Of a stretch of DNA of 64,000 nt, positions 1 to 7,882 are shown in pieces. The DNA lies in contig NZ_JAUSZM010000003.1 in assembly GCF_030817655.1 (NCBI RefSeq), positions 2,728,001 through 2,792,000 of the forward strand. The letters run 5' to 3'. How positions within the stretch are numbered: the first letter of the stretch is position 1; each line of letters opens with the position of its first letter. This DNA is from Streptomyces sp. V4I2. GTDB taxonomy: Bacteria > Actinomycetota > Actinomycetes > Streptomycetales > Streptomycetaceae. The translations under genes were made by a program, and so were the position numbers. The notes below the pieces were generated by a model that worked only from the letters and a program-made list of their open reading frames with translations, made no database searches and was not told where the DNA came from.

Positions 1-230
1 ATGACGCGGTACGTGAACCCGGCGGGCAGCGCGAGGATGCCCTTCGGGTCGGGGACCAACGGCCCGTAACCGACACCGCCGTGGATGTCCGCCGACTCCT
101 GCGTGTTGTCGGTTTCCGTGGACGCGAGGGCGTTCGGAGCGGTGGCGAGGGCGCCGACACTGCCCGCCAGCGCGACACCGGCACCGGTGATCGCGGATGT
201 TCTGGCGAAGTCCCTGCGGGTGAGCGACAT
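1..230 (-). CDS. phoX: PhoX-type alkaline phosphatase (DUF839), N-terminal part only
   Basis: The gene runs off the left edge; only 76 N-terminal codons are present. The start is an ATG at 230 preceded by an AGGAG ribosome site. The N-terminus has a twin-arginine signal (TRRDFAR, then a hydrophobic Ala/Gly stretch ending near PNALAS), so the product is exported folded by Tat. The segment GYGPLVPDPKGILALP just after the signal is characteristic of PhoX/DUF839 secreted phosphatases, which are Ca/Fe-dependent enzymes releasing phosphate from phosphoesters outside the cell. A PHO-box-like direct repeat lies 68 bp upstream, consistent with PhoP control. Catalytic residues lie outside the window. 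Confidence 0.85.
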   Translation of the reverse strand, partial: MSLTRRDFARTSAITGAGVALAGSVGALATAPNALASTETDNTQESADIHGGVGYGPLVPDPKGILALPAGFTYRV

Positions 231-297
231 GCTGTCTCCTGTGACGGGGGGTATGCCGTGGAGGGTGGCGGACCTCGGTCCGCGCCACCGTCCCGCC

Positions 298-319
298 CAG
301 GCCTGAACGCCGGTTGAAC
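298..319 (-). promoter_or_regulatory. PHO-box-like PhoP operator upstream of phoX
   Basis: On the minus strand two adjacent 11-bp units read GTTCAACCGGC and GTTCAGGCCTG. Streptomyces PHO boxes are built from 11-bp direct repeats close to GTTCACCCGGC. The site points towards phoX and lies in the divergent gap shared with the peptide operon, so it could affect both. The match is seen in sequence; PhoP binding is inferred. Confidence 0.65.
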
Positions 320-360
320 ACCGGGCGACGTCAGTCGTTCAACTACTCGCGCGCAGGAAA

Positions 361-389
361 TTGAAGCCCAGACCAAATCGGGACATATT
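361..389 (+). promoter_or_regulatory. candidate promoter of the peptide operon
   Basis: TTGAAG (361-366), a 17-bp spacer, then CATATT (384-389) approximates a vegetative Streptomyces promoter. It sits in a markedly A/T-rich patch (384-412) that stands out in this G+C-rich DNA. A start near 396 would leave a leader of about 70 nt before the first gene at 466. Low-to-moderate confidence because the -10 matches only in part. Confidence 0.35.
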
Positions 390-465
390 AATCCTTTTTG
401 CATAAGTCGGCCAGATGCGACGAATGGAAGAAGACGCGCACATCTCTCACAAAGGAGATGGTGGT

Positions 466-654
466 ATGTCTGCCACCGAGTTTCGGCTCGACGACCTCAC
501 CGAGGTCCAAGGGATCGACGTGGAAGCGGCTCTCGACCCGGTCGAGGCCGACGGCTACTACCGCGACAGCCGCCAGTGCGCGGCGCTCGCCCTGACGGGC
601 TCGTCGAGCAACATCCTGCTGTCGCCTCCGACGCCCCGTCCGAAGAAGGGCTGA
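466..654 (+). CDS. 62-residue putative precursor peptide
   Basis: The start at 466 was chosen because AAAGGAG precedes it by 8 bp; an ATG upstream at 415 lacks such a site. The peptide has an acidic N-terminal part (FRLDDL at residues 6-11, then many Asp/Glu) and a very different C-terminal part with a single Cys (38), a TGSSSN cluster and a Pro/Lys-rich end (PPTPRPKKG). This two-part layout resembles leader and core of a ribosomally made, modified peptide, and FRLDDL is reminiscent of the FxLD leader motif of some lanthipeptides. It heads a tightly packed operon; the next gene starts 13 bp after its stop with its own AGGAGA. No LanB, LanM, radical SAM or YcaO enzyme is adjacent, so peptide class and modification are unknown. 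Confidence 0.6.
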   Translation: MSATEFRLDDLTEVQGIDVEAALDPVEADGYYRDSRQCAALALTGSSSNILLSPPTPRPKKG

Positions 655-667
655 CAGGAGAAATCGA

Positions 668-1378
668 ATGGAGAAGTCAGGCACTTCGACCCGCCTCGCG
701 GGCGCGGTGCAGGGCCTTACGTCGGAACTGGTCTCCGCTCTTCGGAGCGGGGACCCGTTTCGGCTCGCGGGCAGCGTCGCGGAGGGGGACGACCCCGAGG
801 TGACCGCCGGCCTGGCCCTTGCCGCCGTACGGGTGGTGGGAGCCGATGCCGTCCTGCCGAGCGCCCTGCGCAACGCGCCCTGCGAATCCGACGATCTGAG
901 CATGTTCAGCAAAGCCGTGCACGCCTACCCGCCACCCGCGGGCGCCTCTCCCACCTCGGTGTGGAGTCACTGGGCCATGAGGCGAGCGCTCCTGCGGTTG
1001 GACGCGTCCCTCGACGGCGACTGGGACCACGACGCCGAGCCCGGCGCGGCGTGGCTCGACGATGCCCCCTGGCAGTTCCTGACCCACCAACTCGCCGTAC
1101 TCGCCCCGCTCGCGCTCCCCGACGAGGACTGTGCGGTGGCCCGCGTGGCACGCGGCCGTCCCGTCGACGTCTCCCGGGGATTCGTCCGGGCGGTCCGCCG
1201 CCGCGACTGGCTCCAGGCGGCCGAAGCGGGACGCTGGCTGGTCCTCCTCGACGGCGTACCGGAAACTCTGGGGCTGGTCACCGGCCTGGAGTTCGTGGCG
1301 CAGATGGGCCGCGACGACGCACGCGTGGCGCTGCAGGTCCAGGCCGCGCAGCTGATGCGGGCCGGAGTGCGGGTGTGA
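668..1378 (+). CDS. unrecognised 236-residue protein of the peptide operon
   Basis: Second gene of the operon, with AGGAGA 7-8 bp before the ATG. I do not recognise a family. The product looks soluble and largely helical, with no signal peptide or membrane segment. It contains Trp-rich stretches (WSHWAMRRALLRLD near 105, AAWLDDAPWQF near 127, RDWLQAAEAGRWLVLLDG near 180). It overlaps the next gene by 4 bp (GTGA at 1375-1378), so the two are probably translationally coupled and made in similar amounts. It shows no clear similarity to its two downstream neighbours, which are paralogues of each other. Role in handling the small peptide is only inferred from position. Confidence 0.75.
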   Translation: MEKSGTSTRLAGAVQGLTSELVSALRSGDPFRLAGSVAEGDDPEVTAGLALAAVRVVGADAVLPSALRNAPCESDDLSMFSKAVHAYPPPAGASPTSVWSHWAMRRALLRLDASLDGDWDHDAEPGAAWLDDAPWQFLTHQLAVLAPLALPDEDCAVARVARGRPVDVSRGFVRAVRRRDWLQAAEAGRWLVLLDGVPETLGLVTGLEFVAQMGRDDARVALQVQAAQLMRAGVRV

Positions 1379-2358
1379 CGGCGCATGAGGTCCAGGAGGC
1401 GCGCCAGGTCCGGATGATGGGCGAGGCCGCGCTGGCCTGGGTGTCCGCCCACCGTGACGGATTCCGGCTCGGCGAGGACGCGCTGGCCGAACGTGGCGAC
1501 GTGAACCTCACCTGGAAGCCCCTCGGCGAGCTGGCCCAGGTGTGCGTCTGTGTACGTCGCCACACCGATCCGGCCGACCCGCTCCATGTGACCGCCTCCG
1601 ACCTGTTGGCGTTCGCGTGGCAACAGACCGGGCATGGCGCCCTCTTCGTCGAGTTGCAGCGCCTCGAACCCTTCGCGACGTACCCGCTGGAGGTCTACGC
1701 GGCGTTCGCGTCGGCCGGCCTGCGCCACGTTGGCTACGAGAGCGCCACCGCGACGGTGGCCCGCACCCGGGGCTGGCAGGTGACGGAGCAGGAACCGAAC
1801 CGGCGCCTGAGCGTGCTCAACTCCGAGCGCCGCAGCGGCATCCCGCAACACGGGGACATGCCGGAGGCCTTGCGACGCACGTGGCTCGCCGGTCTGCCGG
1901 AGCCATGGACGTTCGAGCGAGCCGCCGGTTACACGCTCACCCATGTGGTCTTCCATCTCACCGACTGGGGCCGGACCCCCGATGCCGTACCCCCGCCTGT
2001 CGCGACCTACCTCCGGCAGTGGCTGCCGCCCTGGCTCGACACCTGCCTGGAGGACGAGCAGTGGGACCTGAGCTGCGAACTACTGGCCGTGGCGAGCAGC
2101 CTGCCCGGCCCGCCGGAGCGCGCCCTGTTCCAGGACGCCTGGGCGAGGCTCGCGGTGGCGCAGGACGACTCCGGGGCCGTCCCGGAGGTCGGCGCCGGCC
2201 GCGGCGGCCGTGGCGGCGCGCACGACTTCGTCGACTGCTACCACTCGACACTGATGACGGTCTTCGCCGCCGTGCTGACCATCAACCGTCTGCGCGAGGC
2301 CGCAGAGGACGGCGCGGACGGCGCGGCGGCGCGGAGTGCACAAGGAGTGGCGAGATGA
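1375..2358 (+). CDS. unrecognised protein, paralogue A of the peptide operon
   Basis: 327 residues from a GTG overlapping the previous stop. No signal peptide or membrane helix. It is clearly related to the next gene: both share HRDGFRL near the N-terminus, a central PEPWT...THxVFHLTxWG block, a YLxxWLPxWLD block, QWDL/RWDL, and a C-terminal xYHxTLxxxFAxVL. The repeated W/H-rich helices and an AQxxxGAxP segment are loosely reminiscent of alpha/alpha-toroid enzymes such as prenyltransferases or terpene cyclases, but no catalytic DDxxD or DxDD is present. The invariant His residues of THxVFHLT could bind metal or act in catalysis. It ends with an ATGA overlap into its paralogue. A C-terminal Gly/Arg-rich insert (VGAGRGGRGG) is absent from the paralogue. 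Confidence 0.75.
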   Translation: MTAHEVQEARQVRMMGEAALAWVSAHRDGFRLGEDALAERGDVNLTWKPLGELAQVCVCVRRHTDPADPLHVTASDLLAFAWQQTGHGALFVELQRLEPFATYPLEVYAAFASAGLRHVGYESATATVARTRGWQVTEQEPNRRLSVLNSERRSGIPQHGDMPEALRRTWLAGLPEPWTFERAAGYTLTHVVFHLTDWGRTPDAVPPPVATYLRQWLPPWLDTCLEDEQWDLSCELLAVASSLPGPPERALFQDAWARLAVAQDDSGAVPEVGAGRGGRGGAHDFVDCYHSTLMTVFAAVLTINRLREAAEDGADGAAARSAQGVAR

Positions 2359-3275
2359 CCAGCACCCGTCTCATCCACAGCGTCGGGGCCGGCGCCCTCG
2401 AGTGGCTGTACGCCCACCGCGACGGGTTCCGGCTGGAGCCGGACGTCGATCCCGAGGTGGGCTTTCTGGAGCGCTTCAAACCGGTCGCCGAACTGGCCCT
2501 GATCTGCAAGGTGTTGTTCCGCGAAGGGGTCGCCGGATCGCGACAGGCCCAGCTGGCACGGCAGTTGGTCGACCACGCCTGGCGTCACACACTGGACGGC
2601 GGCCGGATGCTGGTGCTCGGCCAGGCGACCGAGCCCCTGTCCCCCGTCCCCTTCGAGGTGTACCTCCCGTTCAAGGAACTGGGCTACAGCCATCCCGAGG
2701 CCGAGCAGGCCTTCCTGCTCAACCAGCGGCTGGAGAGCCACGCCGCCCTCGAGATGGCGCCGGTCCGCCGCCTCGGACTGTCCGCGTACCAGCGCCGTTT
2801 CGGCCTGCCGCCCCGACCGCCGGAAGCCGACATCGTCCCCGAGACGTGGCTGGGGCGCACACCCGAACCCTGGACGGTCGAAGGGCACACCGCCTACGAC
2901 ATCACCCACACCGTCTTCCACCTGACCAACTGGGGAGAGCACCACGACGGTCTGCCCCCACGGATCGCCGACTATCTCGCGACCTGGCTGCCGGCCTGGC
3001 TGGACGACTGGCTGGACCTGCAACGCTGGGACCTGCTCGGCGAACTGCTCGTCGTCGATGCCTGCCTGCCCCGCCCCACCTGGGACGAGCGGGCCTGGGA
3101 GGGCTTCGCCGCCGCCCAGCAACCCGACGGTGCGATGCCGGCCATCCGCACGATGCCGCAGGGCGACCCCGACGAGGTGTTCGACATCGTCTACCACCCG
3201 ACACTGGTCGCCGCCTTCGCCTCCGTACTGGCCACCTCCCGCGCCATGACGCGGCTGGCGCACGCACCGGCATGA
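2355..3275 (+). CDS. unrecognised protein, paralogue B of the peptide operon
   Basis: 306 residues; the ATG overlaps the upstream TGA and is preceded by AAGGAG. Shares the whole architecture of the preceding protein, including HRDGFRLE, RTPEPWTVEG, ITHTVFHLTNWGEH, YLATWLPAWLDD and VYHPTLVAAFASVL. The two therefore arose by tandem duplication and have diverged, suggesting a heterodimer or two consecutive steps on one substrate. AQQPDGAMP near the C-terminus resembles the QxxDG turn of toroid cyclases, but this is a weak clue. Coupled by 4 bp to the serine hydrolase gene. I do not recognise the family and assign no function. Confidence 0.75.
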   Translation: MTSTRLIHSVGAGALEWLYAHRDGFRLEPDVDPEVGFLERFKPVAELALICKVLFREGVAGSRQAQLARQLVDHAWRHTLDGGRMLVLGQATEPLSPVPFEVYLPFKELGYSHPEAEQAFLLNQRLESHAALEMAPVRRLGLSAYQRRFGLPPRPPEADIVPETWLGRTPEPWTVEGHTAYDITHTVFHLTNWGEHHDGLPPRIADYLATWLPAWLDDWLDLQRWDLLGELLVVDACLPRPTWDERAWEGFAAAQQPDGAMPAIRTMPQGDPDEVFDIVYHPTLVAAFASVLATSRAMTRLAHAPA

Positions 3276-4369
3276 CCACGCGGCCCGCCCCCTGGCCGGG
3301 CGATCCCCTCGGCGTCACCGGACCGCTCCCGTTCGACGGTCCGCCGACGGACGCCGCTCCGGACGGCGAGACGGTGCGGCGGCTGGACGCGGCCGTCGAC
3401 GCCGTGGACGCGCCCGACGTCGTCTTCGCGCTCTCCCGGCACGGTCGCCGCACCGTGCGCTGCGGAGGCACCGCGCCGGCCCCGCCCGTTCCGCGCCATC
3501 GACTGCGCTACGAACTGGGGTCGGCGTCCAAGACGTTCACCGGACTGCTGCTGGCCCACCTGACGCGGACGGGTCTGCTGTCCGCGGGAGAGCCGGCCGC
3601 CGCCTTCCTGGACCCGGTCCGGCGAGCCGGCCAGGACGACGACCCCATCACGCTCGCCCACCTGATCACCCACACCTCCGGACTGCCCGCCCTGCCCGCC
3701 GACTTCTTCGTCCGGGCGCTGCCCGCGTGGCGTACCGACCCCTACGCCCGCTATCCCGCGGAACGGGTGGTCGACGCCTTTCTGCGCCATCGCCAACGCC
3801 GCCGGCCCGGCACCCGCTGGCACTACTCCAACTTCGGTGTCGCCGTGCTCGGTCACGCCCTGGCGGCGGCCACCGCGACCCCGTGGGACGACCTGCTCAC
3901 CGGACACGTGTTGCGTCCGCTCGGGCTGGGCGGCACCGCCCTGTCACCCGGCGGCCCGGACACCGACGCCACCGGACACCGCAGGGACGGCACGACACCC
4001 ACGCCCGGGCTGACCATCGGCGGCTTCCAGGCGGCCGGCGCCGTCCGCGCCACCCCGCACGACCTGCTGACGTTCCTCGAAGCACATCTGGATCCGGCGG
4101 GCCGGTCCCTGACCGGTGCGCTGCGGGCGGTACGCCGCCCCGTGCTCCGACGCGGTCTCGGGCACCGGCATGTGCACACGGTGGCCTGGTTCCAGCACCC
4201 CATGGAGCACGGCCCGATGTACTTCCACTGCGGGGCGACACTCGGGCAGCAGGCCTTCCTGGGCTTCCGGCCCGACACCGGAACGGCGCTGGCCGCCCTG
4301 TGCACCCGCCGCTTCCGCGCCCGCGACACCTTCGTGTCGACCGCGTACGCGGTGCTGGCCGAGGCCTAG
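3272..4369 (+). CDS. beta-lactamase-family serine hydrolase (SxxK), apparently cytoplasmic
   Basis: 365 residues with the layout of class C beta-lactamase/DD-peptidase-like hydrolases: the nucleophile motif SASK (about residue 89) followed by a hydrophobic helix, YSN (WHYSNFG, about residue 188), and a late HCG replacing the KTG box. Family members are peptidases, esterases or amidases. No signal peptide precedes the catalytic domain, unusual for this family, which normally acts outside the membrane. As last gene of a coupled operon with a small peptide it might cleave or acylate that peptide, or hydrolyse a product for self-protection. The stop is 31 bp from the convergent protease gene. Confidence 0.85.
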   Translation: MTTRPAPWPGDPLGVTGPLPFDGPPTDAAPDGETVRRLDAAVDAVDAPDVVFALSRHGRRTVRCGGTAPAPPVPRHRLRYELGSASKTFTGLLLAHLTRTGLLSAGEPAAAFLDPVRRAGQDDDPITLAHLITHTSGLPALPADFFVRALPAWRTDPYARYPAERVVDAFLRHRQRRRPGTRWHYSNFGVAVLGHALAAATATPWDDLLTGHVLRPLGLGGTALSPGGPDTDATGHRRDGTTPTPGLTIGGFQAAGAVRATPHDLLTFLEAHLDPAGRSLTGALRAVRRPVLRRGLGHRHVHTVAWFQHPMEHGPMYFHCGATLGQQAFLGFRPDTGTALAALCTRRFRARDTFVSTAYAVLAEA

Positions 4370-4400
4370 GGCCTGCCGGACGCGGCCGACGTCGGGGTCG

Positions 4401-5765
4401 TCAGACGCGCTGCCACAGGGCCGGAGTGAGGGCGGGCTGCCACGCGCCCTGCGCCTGATGCGCCTGCAGGCACTGGTAGGAGACGCCGTTGTACGTCACC
4501 CGCGCGCCGACCTCATAGACCTGGCCCACGGCCCAGCCACCCGCCTGGCCGTCCTGGGGGGCCGGGGTACCGCTCTCGGCCGCGCCGGTCTTGAGGGTGA
4601 GGCCGTAGGCGCTGAGCACCGGGTTGATCGGCTGGTAGTAGGTCGTTCCGCCGCTCGTGCAGTCGCCGGAGCCCCCCGACGTGACGCCCTGGGCCTGGGT
4701 TCCCGAGATGTAGGAGCCGCCGGAGTCACCCGGCTCGGCGCACACCGTGGTGCGGGTCACGCCGTCGACGGTGCCCTCGGAATAGCTGACGCTGGTGTCG
4801 TGCTGCTCGATGGTTCCGCAGTGCCAGCCGGTGGTCGATCCGGACCGGCAGACCGCGGCGCCGGCCAGGGCCTTCACCGAGCCGGCGGTCTGCACGTTCT
4901 CGTCACCCTCCCCCTTGACGGCGGGCGTTGCGGTCCAGTCGCTGTTGACGCCCACCCACGCCATGTCCTGGCCGGGGAAGACGGAGTTCCGGAAGGTGCC
5001 CTGGGCGACCTTGTTGAAGCCGGTGGTCTTGGCGCCGGCCTTGCCGCAGTGACCGGCCGTGGCGAAGCCCTGCTGCTCGCCCTTGGTGACGGAGAATCCC
5101 ACGGAGCAGCGGGCCTGGCCGTCGATGTAGAAGGCGTCACCGCCCCGTACGTCGTGCAGGGCGTGAGGCTGCTCCGCCGACACCTTGACGTCCACGAGTC
5201 CGGCGGCGACTCCGGCGGCGGCGATGAGCGTGTCCGCGGCGGCACGGCTCGTCGCCTGGACCGTCACCCGGTTGGTCCGTACGTCGATGTACCGCACCGG
5301 CGTGTCGAGGGCCTTGCCGGTCACGGCGCCGTCCAGCTTCGTCTTGGCCTTCCTCAGGTCCTCCAGCGCGGTCTTGACGACCGCCGCCTTCGCCCCGCCG
5401 GCCTCGATGGCGGGGACGTCCGCGGTGTCGGTGGTCGCGACGGTCAGGTCGGCGGAGGTCGCGCCGCTCACCCATGCTCCCGCGAAGTGCTTGCCCAGCG
5501 CGTTCTGGAGCCGGCCGGCGCGCGTGCCCGCCTCGGCCTCGTTCACCAGGCGCGTCCTGGCCTGCGTGTCCGTCAGGCCCAGGTCGCGCACCAGCGCGCG
5601 CAGGACTGCGGGCGACGGCTTGTCGGCGCCGAGGGTCTCGGCGGCGGAGGGTGCCGGTGTCGGCGCGGGGGGCTCGGCGGCCGCGGCGTGGGGCAGCCCC
5701 GCGAGCACGAGCGCGCCGAGCACCGTCAAGGCGGCACAGCAGGCTCCGGCGTGTCTGTGGACCAT
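4401..5765 (-). CDS. secreted streptogrisin-like serine protease with prodomain and chitin/cellulose-binding-type domain
   Basis: 454 residues from the ATG at 5765, which has GAGGAG 7 bp upstream. Layout: signal peptide (cleavage near HAAAAE), a propeptide of about 170 residues typical of alpha-lytic protease/streptogrisin zymogens, then the chymotrypsin-fold domain beginning near RGGDAFYIDG. The triad is visible as H in ATAGHCG, D in GQDMAWVGV and S in EPGDSGGS. Paired Cys residues flank His and Ser as in streptogrisins. The last ~45 residues (VYEVGARVTYNGVSYQC...WQP...LWQRV) form a CBM5/12-like aromatic carbohydrate-binding module, as in streptogrisin C. It likely degrades protein attached to insoluble chitin or similar matrices. 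Confidence 0.9.
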   Translation of the reverse strand: MVHRHAGACCAALTVLGALVLAGLPHAAAAEPPAPTPAPSAAETLGADKPSPAVLRALVRDLGLTDTQARTRLVNEAEAGTRAGRLQNALGKHFAGAWVSGATSADLTVATTDTADVPAIEAGGAKAAVVKTALEDLRKAKTKLDGAVTGKALDTPVRYIDVRTNRVTVQATSRAAADTLIAAAGVAAGLVDVKVSAEQPHALHDVRGGDAFYIDGQARCSVGFSVTKGEQQGFATAGHCGKAGAKTTGFNKVAQGTFRNSVFPGQDMAWVGVNSDWTATPAVKGEGDENVQTAGSVKALAGAAVCRSGSTTGWHCGTIEQHDTSVSYSEGTVDGVTRTTVCAEPGDSGGSYISGTQAQGVTSGGSGDCTSGGTTYYQPINPVLSAYGLTLKTGAAESGTPAPQDGQAGGWAVGQVYEVGARVTYNGVSYQCLQAHQAQGAWQPALTPALWQRV

Positions 5766-5952
5766 CAGGCGTCTCCTCGGGTTTCGGTGGCAGAAGGGCC
5801 TCGAAGCCCTAGGTTTTGCCGAAGAGGGGTCAGAAGATGTCCGGTTCCCGCCCGTTCCGCGCATTGGACGACATGAAGGGCCCCGCCCGGCGGAGTACCG
5901 GATGCTGACGGGCCGACACTCCGGTACGGGTGTCGACGCACCGGTACCGGGG

Positions 5953-7620
5953 TCACGCGGGCTTGAGTGCGGGGTTGCCGGCCTCGGTCACGAAGGACGC
6001 GGCGGTGGTGATCGGCGCGCCCGGCGTCGTCACGGCGGACACGGTCCTGAAGTCGGCCCGCGCCTTCTGACGGTCCAGCGTGACCCTCACATAGCCGCGC
6101 CGCCCGTCGTAGAACTTCAGATGCGGGTTGGCCTTGAGGTACGTGTCCCAGGTGGGTGGCCTCTCGGCGCCGTCCCGGCCGCTCGCCACCGACGTGGCGA
6201 CGATCTCCGTGCCCAGGGTCTTGGACGCCGGATCGTCGAAGTCGTCCTTGATGTCGAAGGCGTACCCGACGTGCACGTCCCCGGTCATCACCACCAGGTT
6301 CTCGACCCCGGCCGATTTCGCGCCGTCGAGGATCCGCCGGCGCGAGGCCCGGTAGCCGTCCCAGGCGTCCATGGACATCTTCGGCTCCGCGTTGAGGTCG
6401 AGTTTGCGCTGGGAGAAGCAGACCTGTTGCGGCATCACGTTCCACAGAGCCTCGGAGGCGCGCCAGCCGTCGATCAGCCAGCTCTCCTGCGCCGCCCCCG
6501 TCATGGTGCGGCTCGGGTCGTCCACCTCGGGGCCGAGGACGAAGTGTTTGGTGTCGTTGTACAACTGGTCGGAGCGGTACTGGCGGGTGTTGAGGACGTC
6601 GAACTGGGCGAGCGTGCCCCAGTGGAGCCGACGGTAGAGCCGCATGTCCGGACCGCTGGGCAGCTGTGCGTTGCGCAGCGGATGGTTCTCCCAGTGCGCC
6701 CGGTAGGCGGCGGCGCGCCGCAGCAGGAACGTCTCCGGCGGGTCGTTGTTCTCGCTGATGGCGCCCGCGTAGTTGTTCTCGGTCTCGTGGTCGTCCCAGG
6801 TGATGACGAAGGGGTGGGCCGCGTGGACCGCTCGCAGGTCCGGGTCGCTCTTGTAGAGGGCGTAGCGCAGCCGGTAGTCCTCCAGGGTCGTGGCCTCGTG
6901 GTTGAAGAGGTCGGGCAGCTTGCGGTCGGTGTAGTTCCGGTGGCCGCCCACGGAGTTCACGGCGTACCCGTACAGGTAGTCGCCGAGATGGAACACCACG
7001 TCGACGTCGTCCTGGGCGAGATGGCGGTGCACCGTGTAGTACCCGTCGAAGTAGGCCTGGCAGGCGACGGCGGCGTAGGTGAGCGTCGCGGCGGCGGCCG
7101 TGGTGGCGGGCGCCGTGCGGGTGCGGCCCGTCTCGCTGATCCAGGTTCCGGCCTTGAACCGGTAGTAGTAGACACGGTCGGGGTCGAGGCCGTCGACCTC
7201 GACGTGCAGGCTGTGGTTGTACTCGGGGTAGGCGATGGCGACGCCGGTGCGGACGGTCAGGGCGAAGCGTTCGTCGGTGGCCACCTCCCACTGGACGGCG
7301 ACGTACTGCCCGGGCAGACCGCCGTCCGCCTGGTACGGGGCGGGGGCGAGCCGCGTCCACAGCAGTACGGAGTGGGGCAGCGGGTCTCCGGAGGCGATGC
7401 CGAGCGTGAACGGGTCGCTGGGGATCCTCGCCGCGTCGAGCTCGGAGGAGCCCGCCGCGCCCCGGGCCGGCAGGTTGGTGGTGAAGGCGAGGGCGGCGGC
7501 CGCCGCGGTGATCGTGAAGAAGCGGCGCCGCCCGAAGTGCGGTGCCGCGGCACGCAGTTCGAGGTCGTGTCGAGAAGAAGTGTGGTGCAGCAGCGATCTA
7601 CGACGGCCTGATGAGGCCAT
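5953..7620 (-). CDS. phoD: PhoD-type secreted alkaline phosphatase/phosphodiesterase
   Basis: 555 residues from an ATG at 7620 with GAGGAGG five bases upstream; longer upstream readings lack a ribosome site. The N-terminus carries a Tat signal (GRRRFFTITAAAAALAF). Conserved PhoD features include GIASGDPLPHSVLLWTRL, HLGDYLYGY, WDDHETENNYAG and a C-terminal MTGDVHVGYAFDI, which supply Ca/Fe ligands in this metallophosphoesterase family. The enzyme releases phosphate from mono- and diesters outside the cell. I found no clear PHO box directly upstream, in contrast to phoX at the window's left edge. Confidence 0.92.
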   Translation of the reverse strand: MASSGRRRSLLHHTSSRHDLELRAAAPHFGRRRFFTITAAAAALAFTTNLPARGAAGSSELDAARIPSDPFTLGIASGDPLPHSVLLWTRLAPAPYQADGGLPGQYVAVQWEVATDERFALTVRTGVAIAYPEYNHSLHVEVDGLDPDRVYYYRFKAGTWISETGRTRTAPATTAAAATLTYAAVACQAYFDGYYTVHRHLAQDDVDVVFHLGDYLYGYAVNSVGGHRNYTDRKLPDLFNHEATTLEDYRLRYALYKSDPDLRAVHAAHPFVITWDDHETENNYAGAISENNDPPETFLLRRAAAYRAHWENHPLRNAQLPSGPDMRLYRRLHWGTLAQFDVLNTRQYRSDQLYNDTKHFVLGPEVDDPSRTMTGAAQESWLIDGWRASEALWNVMPQQVCFSQRKLDLNAEPKMSMDAWDGYRASRRRILDGAKSAGVENLVVMTGDVHVGYAFDIKDDFDDPASKTLGTEIVATSVASGRDGAERPPTWDTYLKANPHLKFYDGRRGYVRVTLDRQKARADFRTVSAVTTPGAPITTAASFVTEAGNPALKPA

Positions 7621-7808
7621 GTGGCCTCCTCTCGCGGTTGATTGCACGCAGGACCTGTGCGCCACGTACGACAAAGTCGCAGGAAGCGGATTTCTGAATG
7701 CTAATCAGATATAGGTCGCAATTGCGGCAGGTGCGAGTTCCCGAGAGCGTCGGGCCGTGTGTCCGAGCCGTCTCTCCGAGCCGTGTGTCCGGGCGTCCGG
7801 ACGCGGAA

Positions 7809-7848
7809 GAGGCGGCCGGGGCCCCGATGTGCGGGCCCCGGCCGCCTC
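7809..7848 (-). terminator. hairpin terminator after the 475-residue gene
   Basis: Perfect 16-bp inverted repeat (7809-7824 and 7833-7848, core GGCCGGGGCCC) with an 8-nt loop, 35 bp beyond the stop at 7883. Very stable; no U tract, as usual for Streptomyces terminators. Confidence 0.8.
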
Positions 7849-7882
7849 CGGCCGAGCAGGGACCGCCGAGCGGTCCCGCAGC

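Noticed and set aside
81..317. Plus-strand open frames over the phoX start
   Set aside because: They are antisense to a clear Tat signal peptide and lack ribosome sites.
7717..7726. CGCAATTGCG palindrome upstream of phoD
   Set aside because: Short, and about 100 bp before the start with no promoter-like partner; may be chance.
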